Below are positions 56,815-64,000 of a stretch of DNA of 64,000 bases, one piece after another. The stretch comes from Micromussa lordhowensis. Its lineage: Eukaryota; Cnidaria; Anthozoa; Scleractinia; Lobophylliidae. Location: contig OZ026597.1 in assembly GCA_964020085.1 (NCBI GenBank), forward strand, positions 23,113,221 through 23,177,220. The letters are read 5' to 3'. Both the position numbers and the translations under genes were made by a program. Each line of letters starts with the position of its first letter. Within the stretch, counting starts at the first letter, position 1. The notes beneath the pieces were generated by a model. That model was not told the DNA's origin, did not search any database, and saw nothing but the letters and a program-made list of their open reading frames with translations.

Positions 56815-59800
56815 ATGGCTCAGTTGTCTTGTTCATTTGCGACCTACTGTGGAAGTAAATGGGATTTTTCCTCGCGTTGGCCAGGGCGGCAGCAACTCAT
56901 ACCCCTGAATTCGTGTGCAGACAGCGTAAAAGAACATTTGAGAGAAGTGAAAGTATCTCAAACGTGTGTTGCGTCTGAGAAAGAGCTCATTTTAGCTCGT
57001 GCTGGTTTATTTGGTAATTCTGACGGCCGCGATTTCACATGCCCCAAACATCGTGCAGAACTTGGTGTGAGATTCAGACCTTCAATGAAATGCCAGCATC
57101 CTCTTCATGGCAATCGGAGGCGCAAGCTTGAGAGAGGAATAAATCTGAAAATGGCAAAAAAAATCAAAGCAAAGTGGAACACTGTCGTTCCAGTTGGTAC
57201 AGGTAATTTTGGATTGCGTTTTGTGTACTGATTAAAGTACTCTGATTGTAAACTAACCTTGAATTAAAAAAGTTTGGAGGAGCAATCTACTTATTGAAAA
57301 TGTATTTTGATACTTGCGGGTTATAAGTAAATAAATTATTAAATTATTATTAAATAAATTATTGGGAGGTTATCTAAGATCAATTTTCCCAAGAAACCGG
57401 TATTCAAATGAAGTTTACATAAAAAAGATAAATCCTATCACTTACTAGGTATATGCAGATACTGTAGAGGCGCCCATACAGATAATTTGCAAGATGGTGA
57501 GCAACCCTCTGAGATTCCCACCGAGACAGAGGGATCCTGTAGTCCCTTCAAAATTTCAGCTGCGCAAGAGGGAGAGTGCATGGATCAGACTCCAGTGATA
57601 GATACAGAGCAGGGAACAACATAGCCATCTGAATAAGTCAATCGAAGAGGAACTGGTGTTACCACGTTTGCGAGTGCGATTTCAAGATGAAACTTCAAGC
57701 GAGGTAAGACTACACGTTAGAAGCCGAAAGAAAATATTTCAAATATTTTCATGATTTCAGTGTACATCTTTGTTTTTGCGCAAGTTTAACCCTAGATCGA
57801 CGTGCAGGTTTGCTCTACTGAGCTAATTGAGAATTGGAGAAAATGACGTCATTTTCTCAAAAATACCACACGGGGTTGAAATTATAATAACAACTAATGT
57901 CCAAAATTGCACGAATATATGCGCCAAAGTTTTTGTTATTCTTTATGCGAATTGCTGTGCTAATTGTTATTATAATTTTAACCCGTGTGGTATTTTTGAG
58001 AAAATGACGTCATTTTCTCCAATTCTCACCAAGACTTAAAACAAGGAAAATTAATGGCGGCCGTAAATTCTCGGAAATAAAGGTCCAAAAACCGCGAGAT
58101 CTAATGTTTGTAATAGATTGAAATTTGGCAAGATATCTAGGAAAGACCTGTTGTGTACAAAAATGTAAAAAAATGGGTATCGAGAATTTGATCATAGTGG
58201 CACTTTAAGTGTGCGCCGCGTCCCAGAAGAAGTCATTGGCAGGTCTGGACAGCACGCTAACGGATGGCGTCAATGCAATTGCCTCCTTGGAAGAAATAAC
58301 TGGCGTACTTGGCAAAAACGGTAATAGAGATGATCATGATAGCCTTGGTGGATTTACGGCATTTCCTTGAATACACAAGATAAAATGTGTGTTTGGGATG
58401 GAGGGATCTGGGGCAAAAGAAAGGGGAGGTAATGTGAGAGAGGTAATAATGTCTCAATTTTTCGACTATGACGTCCTCTATGTACTTTTGATACACACAG
58501 GTTGTTTCAAGCTATTTGCTTTGCACACGGTATTCTTTCAAATCATTGCGCGTTTAAATTTCATCAGTTGCCCTGTACGTTGATTGTCGCCGGGAAACTG
58601 GAAATTTGGGTCACCTGTGGTCGAAAAGATAGGAAATGGAAGCTGTAGTTCTTTACTAAGTACGTGCCTTCGATAAAACGTACTCTCTTTCACTTATACA
58701 AGTCACTTGGTTGCGCACGGCCTGTCTGCGTTTTATTTAATGGAATTTTATTCATGCAGGCCTACAAGATGAAGAGACAAGTGGAATTGTTTCCCGTCTC
58801 AAAGCTGGCAAACGCTATCTGTCAATGGACTTCAAGCTACACATCTCAAATGAGACGCCTTGCGCAGATCATTGCAGCGTGTATGCACTGAGCAGTGATG
58901 AAATCGAGTACCGTGGAACTTGTTCCCACCAGCACAACATTCAGCTGTGACCGATGCAGTGACTTGAGGGATGCCGTCATGGATATTCAGGTCGCATTAT
59001 CTCAGCTTCAGTTAAGGTAATATTTAGTTGCTTGGAGGTACAAAATGTACTTTTTCTTTAAAAGTAGAAATACAACGCTCAAACGAGTATGCCTTTTAGT
59101 CGAGGAAGTCAATGGGTTATCTCCACTCTAGACATAAAGTCTACAGACTAACATTCCTGTTTTCTTACTTTTCCTCAGCAACAATGAAATGCGGGAGGAG
59201 CTTGAGCATGATCTGCAGGCGGAAATCCCAAAACTTGAGGAGTGGAAGTCGCACATTATACGATCCGTCCACCAAGATGCTGCGAAGACTGCTGCTGTCG
59301 ATGCCCTTTCCGAAGCACTACCGGTCATGGACTGGGCCATGAAGTTTTTACCCACAAGTTATAGAGAGACACAGCGCGATTGGTTTGGGAAGAAAGGAAA
59401 ACCTTGGCACATTACTGTCGCTATTACTAAAGCCGACAACGAAAAAATCGAGGTATGTTTGATGTTGAAATCGTGCTTAAGATACCAAACCCGATACAAA
59501 ATTTATTTTCTAGACAACCTGCAACAACGTGTAGGTAAAAGAAAAATATCAGATGAAAAATTACAGATTGCAGAATGCAGATAATCCTTTTTGTAGGACG
59601 TGGCGATTGAGAAGTGAAGCGGTAATTTGTTTCGATGCAATTTATGAAATTTAAAGAAAGTAATAAAAAAATGTAACAGCGAATGCGCGGTTAAGATAAC
59701 CGCATGTTTGAAATCAACCACACTCATTTTTTTTTAGACACGAACCTACATCCATCTATTCGATGAGTGTACTCAGAACTGGTTCGCAGTAGCCTCCATG

Positions 59801-60977
59801 ATTGAACACACGTTAGCAACACTGAAAACTCTGAAGCCAAACCTCAGCTAGGTATACTTGAGATCCGACAACGCCGGATGTTACCACTGCGCCTATCTTT
59901 TGCTGTCACTCCCCAGCATTGGTGATCGCACTGGAGTCAAGATCACACGATACGACTTTAGTGAACCACAAGCAGGCAAGGATATCTGCGATCGTCGCAC
60001 CGCCGCACTCAAAAGCCACATGCGACGCTTCATAAACGAAGGCAATGATGTAAAAACAGCCAGTGACATGAAAGCCGCCATTGAGTCATACGGGGGAGTG
60101 AAAGGCTGTTATGCCACGGTGTGTGGAGTCCAGGCATCTGCGCAGACGATGAACAAACATAACAAGACAGGGGTGCAGGCGCTTCACAACTTCTCATACG
60201 AGGATGGAGGCATGAGGGTATGGCGTGCCTATGACGTCGTTCCTGGAACGTTTTATAGTGCAGTCACGCTGGTAAGGTTTGGAACACCCCAAGGTCCTAC
60301 GGAGCTCGTTACATTAGAGCCCTTCAGCAGACCACACATAGAGGCAGGTACATATCAGCAACGTGCAGAGCCAGCAGGTGCTACATCTGAGCCTGGGCCA
60401 TTGAAGGAACTACCTTTCTCTTCACAGACAGAACACGAAAGTGAGATGTTGTCATGTCAAGAAGAAGGATGTATCAAGACGTTCCATTCGCCGCCCTCCA
60501 AAAGCACCTGGACGTCAGGAAACACATGGTGAAGCTAGCAAAGGAGTCTGCGTACGACGAGATCAAACGGAAATGGACGGAGGCATGTCATTCAGTAGGT
60601 GGTGGCTACATTCGTGGTCAGTCATCAACCAGCAGTTCTGACGACCAATCCCCGGCTGGCCAAGTGGAACACGGCTGGGCTCTTCAGAGAACACGGAAAT
60701 CAGTGGCCTTTTCGGAAAAAGCGAAGAGCTATCTGTTAGACATGTTCTGGATGGGAGAGGAAACTGGTAAGAAGGCAACCGCTTCCGATGTGGAATGTTC
60801 ACCAAGATCGACTGGTTGACAGAGCAACAGATCGCACGATACTTTATCCGACTTTCTGCCCTGAATACGAGTGGCCAACTGCCAAAGACCAGCTCTGTAA
60901 GTATGAATAAGGACGAGGAAGCTGATGCCGATGATCTTGCTGCTGAGGCTGAAACTGTCCGAAGAAGGCAGCACTAA
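56815..60977 (+). pseudogene. DDE/RNase H-like + C2H2 gene, copy 2 (broken, multi-exon)
   Basis: Readable exons: 56815-57202 (Cys/His cluster FTCPKHRAELG, KCQHPLHG), 57449-57703 (ICRYCRGAH), 58210-58320, 58760-59016, 59179-59452 (VMDWAMKF, Asp equivalent to 391 of copy 1), 59738-60977 (YIHLFDECTQNWF, YLRSDNAGCYH, YDFSEPQAGKDICDR, a C2H2-like finger and an acidic end). Introns are GT-AG with matching phases. Damage: a stop within exon 2 and a frame change, a frame change in exon 4 near 58945, a TAG at 59849-59851 in place of a Gln codon of copy 1, a frame change near 60490 in the finger, another near 60800. The part equal to copy 1 residues 1-200 is absent. It preserves N-terminal exons not seen for copy 1. 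Inside the long inverted repeat. Confidence 0.8.
57828..58027. mobile_element. MITE, 200 bp with about 63 bp arms and a TGACGTCA palindrome at each end
   Basis: The arms 57828-57895 and 57965-58027 are reverse complements. Near each end lies GAGAAAATGACGTCATTT, part of a 22 bp perfect palindrome around the CRE-type sequence TGACGTCA. It sits in an intron of the broken DDE-like gene, or replaces its missing exon. Confidence 0.9.
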
Positions 60978-62062
60978 AGGAGGGAACTTGAGCTTTAGAT
61001 CATTAGTTTGCTAGGGGTGCAATTATCACCTTGTAAACAAGTAGGAGGGTCTGGATAGGAAGTTACAAATGCCAGTTGTAACTGTAACTTTTGACAAAAG
61101 ACTTAAACGAGACTGCAGATGACCTTGTTTTGATGAAGACCTCACTGCTTTTGTTTTGTAAGTCAAGTTGTTCGTATGCTAACTAGTTGGCAATGAGAAA
61201 AGCAGAGAGGTCTGTATCAAAGCAAGGTCACCACCAGCCTCGCTTGCATTCATAGGCCAGGTAACTAAGCACACAATTGTAAAATGGCGTATTCATCATT
61301 GGTCGGTGCCATCTATCAGTTGCTAGTTAATCAGCTGTTAATTTTAATTCATTATTTAGCTTACTTTTGTGGGCCTAAATTTAGGTGAAAAGTCATGAGA
61401 TAAGAACGTAGAATACTAGATTGTTAAAATAATAACCTCTTAAACAATTAACATTAATTAAAAAGCAGAATTTTTTAGCCAAAAAGGATCGAAAAAGATT
61501 AGAACATAAGAGCAATCAAGTGTTTTATTCGAGTGGTTTTCATTTCAGCGTCGAAAAGTAATTGGTTTTACATCACTTTGCTACACGAGTGTCGTAAAAA
61601 TCTAGCGCCACTTTCTCGTTCAATTACAGGTAAAAGCAAAACCAATCTTGCCTCGCTCTAACGAGTTGTTATTTCTTCGATTTTGATTGGTTCACTGTAT
61701 TGTCTATGGCCTTTGTGATTGGCTAGGAGTGATTACTTTGGTTTTGGTTTACGATATTCAATTGAAAACCTCGCTTGTTGTCAGTAAAATGGACTACAAA
61801 CGCCAGTTGCCCGTTACATCTCAAAGGCGATTTTTCAGTTCAGTGTTCGTGAAAATTTTAGCAATTTGTCAGTTGTTAGTTAATCCCGTCCAAACCCTCT
61901 AGTGGCACCAGTCTGATATAAACACAAAAGTTAGCCCACGCGAGGCCGTACCAGCCCTCCGTGGGGAAGATTACAAGTGGAAAGGTACCAATACAAGTGA
62001 GCTAAAAAAATGTGAATGTTAACTGCCAATCTAATTTTTTCAAATTCACTCTCTTTCCCTAT
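60978..62062. other. Intergenic, no gene seen
   Basis: Downstream of the broken DDE-like gene. 61560-61790 resembles dispersed sequence near 1660-1740 and 17290-17450. Confidence 0.45.
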
Positions 62063-62235
62063 TCGCCATTTCCACATCCCCCATAATACACCTTGTTTGC
62101 CCTCACAAATGCTGCATAACCTTTTTTTCCCATTTTCCTGGGTTTTACAGTCCTTCCAAGAGAAACTAACGACAATGCTTTTGCAAAATTTTGGGGGGCA
62201 AATAAGGTGTATTGTGGGGGATGTGGAAATGGCGA
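62063..62235. mobile_element. MITE, 173 bp with 40 bp arms
   Basis: TCGCCATTTCCACATCCCCC at the left and its complement at the right; 38 of 40 arm bases pair. Noncoding. Confidence 0.85.
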
Positions 62236-62399
62236 TGCGAACAACTGAAGATGCAAATGGCGGGAAACACGTGGAGATCTGCTGATCAGCACATTGCTGG
62301 CTCAACCTTCATGTAACGCAATCCTAACGCTGGAAACTTTCGATCGAGAGATATACAGATTTAGTCAGAACAACATGTATTTAAAAAAATGTGGATATG

Positions 62400-64000
62400 T
62401 GCCCGCCGAAAGTAGATAAACGCACTTATAGAGATTTGTAGGACATTCTGAAAGCGTTTCTTAACTGGAGGGATGAACAATTTGTTGGAATTCTGAACGA
62501 TTACAAGGTCACGCTGGTGTGGTGACAGTAATAATACAATTGGACTCTATTTCTCTAGAATTGTGCATGGCTGAACCAACGAATTTGTTAGAAATGCATT
62601 TCCTTTTTAGTCAGTAAAGGAAGATTTCCTCGTAGTGTCCTTTTTAGCTTGTGCAAGTTTTTGTTGCTGCGTACTACCTGAAATGTACTTGTCAACAAGA
62701 ACTCGGCGTGGCTGATTTCCCTTTCGGTCTATGGTCTATGCCATTTTTAACGGTCGATGCCATTTCCGTAAACGGTTTATGCCATTTTTAACGGTCGATG
62801 CCATTTTCGTAATTGGTTGATGCCATATCTGCTTTAGTTTAGGCCTGGACAAGGTAGAAACTGGTATAATTTGTTGATGGAGTAAAATGCACTCACCAAA
62901 TGCTTAATTGTTCATATACACACTGGTTTACTTGCGGTTAGCTCTTATTTGATGTTTGGGGCAACTCTATTATTAATGTTTAAGAATGTCACGTTTTCTA
63001 ATTAGATTTTGGGGAAATATGGCGGATCAACCTGGTACTGTAGTGGTACAAGAGGGATGTCAGGAAAAAGAGGTTCCGGGTTTGATACTAGGTGGTTACT
63101 TGCAACTTTTCCTTTTTCTTTAATTTAGTAGAGAAAAATTCGTGTACAGTTGTAAAAAATTTCTAAGTGTCGCGAAAATGACAAAGACCGTTTACGAAAG
63201 GGAAATGTACCTCGGCGTGTGACCCTGAAATCTCCTCAGCGCATCTCCTCAGACCTGTTGATAATAAACAGTTGAATGAACGACTGAAAATTGTTTTATG
63301 CCGTACGAAAGCCAATAGCTGATTTGGCAAGCAAGGTCTCAAAATACCAAACGTCAAATCAACACTGCGATTTTACTATCGATATTTTGGTGCCACGTAT
63401 CGATCTTTTAGTGACACGTATCTCTAAAAAAAGCGTAATCTTCAATTTCTCCTCAAAATCTTGAAATCTTTTAGCCTTACTTTCCCTTCTGGTGCAGTTT
63501 TCTTGTTAAACGAGCTTGTGAATGTCGATTTATTTTCTTTATTGGCCGCTTTTGCCAGTATTGTATGACTGATAAGGCTAAAGTAAGCTTGTTTTAGGTG
63601 CAGTTTTTAAGTGGCATCCGAAGCGAAAATACGGCAGTGCCCAAATATATTTTAAGATATAAATGATCGATGGACAAAGAGACATTAAGATTAGTGTCGC
63701 ACCTTTTTGGCAAGGGGAGATATTTGACCTCAAAATCGTCAAATATTTGAAGGCCTAAAAACACAGTCACATATTTCTGTCCATTGATTGACAAACGGCT
63801 GATCGAATAGACTGTCACTTGGTTCTTGCATTCACTATAGATATACCAATGTGTGTGCAAAACTTGGTAGCAATCGGTTGAATACGGTTATTCTGAGAGC
63901 TTCATACATTTTGGCTATATTGAGGCAATTTTCTTGACAAAAATCTGTTAAAACCAGGGGGGGTGACCTACCTCCCCCCTGAAAGATCCAAAACCGAAAC
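62400..64000 (-). repeat. Right arm of the long inverted repeat (runs off the window)
   Basis: Reverse complement of 54500-55720, interrupted by a 500 bp insertion at 62711-63210. The last bases of the window pair with about 54519, so the arm continues beyond 64000. Confidence 0.85.
62711..63210. mobile_element. 500 bp insertion with 9 bp target duplication in the right arm
   Basis: CTCGGCGTG occurs at 62702-62710 and 63211-63219, where the left arm has it once. The inserted sequence has ATTTCCCTTTCG near its left end and CGAAAGGGAAAT at its right end. The left part is a tandem repeat of about 42 bp (62733-62825; GCCATTTTTAACGGTCGAT). No gene. Confidence 0.85.

Overview
The window looks like nuclear DNA of an anthozoan cnidarian, most likely a stony coral. 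This is inferred from AT-rich sequence, split genes with short GT-AG exons, an EVI5-type TBC gene, astacin / ShKT / F5-8C modules, a cluster of small secreted cysteine-rich peptide genes, and very many short inverted-repeat elements, SINEs, a Penelope-like fragment and an LTR retrotransposon. There are no operons and no prokaryotic or organellar features. All exon models here are hand-read from splice phases and homology.

Layout. 0-3.6 kb: 3' end of a secreted ShKT + F5/8C protein gene (+). 5.1-14.9 kb: a tandem segmental triplication carrying three paralogous minus-strand genes for small secreted cysteine-rich proteins; each has a first coding exon of only three codons and a conserved TATA box. 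The middle unit was later split by a 1.9 kb insertion containing a truncated non-LTR reverse transcriptase. 15.4-21.4 kb: repeats and inverted-repeat elements, no convincing gene. 21.7-25.0 kb: an apparently intact two-exon gene (copy 1) for a large protein with RNase H/DDE-like motifs and a C2H2 finger; its intron holds a 229-base hexamer array. 25.5-27.2 kb: two MITE-like elements. 28.35-33.85 kb: a young LTR retrotransposon with nearly identical about 154 bp LTRs and a 1588-residue Gag-Pol. 34.1-36.5 kb: a broken astacin + F5/8C relative of the first gene. 36.5-37.3 kb: Penelope-like GIY-YIG fragment. 38.5-40.1 kb: degenerate SWIM-finger (+) and THAP-finger (-) genes.

41.6-53.6 kb: a complete 14-exon EVI5-like Rab GTPase-activating protein gene (-), 570 codons before the stop, with both TBC catalytic fingers; its introns hold several foldback elements. 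54.5-64.0 kb: a segment bounded by long inverted repeats (left arm about 54.5-55.7 kb, right arm about 62.4 kb to beyond the edge) enclosing a tRNA-derived SINE, a GGGGCC-type GC element, and a multi-exon, multiply broken second copy (copy 2) of the DDE-like/C2H2 gene.

The most interesting material is (1) the DDE-like/C2H2 family, present as an intact copy and a broken copy with different intron positions, the latter inside a long inverted repeat, and (2) the triplicated secreted peptide locus with its three-codon first exon. Family assignments are from motif reading only; no database search was possible.
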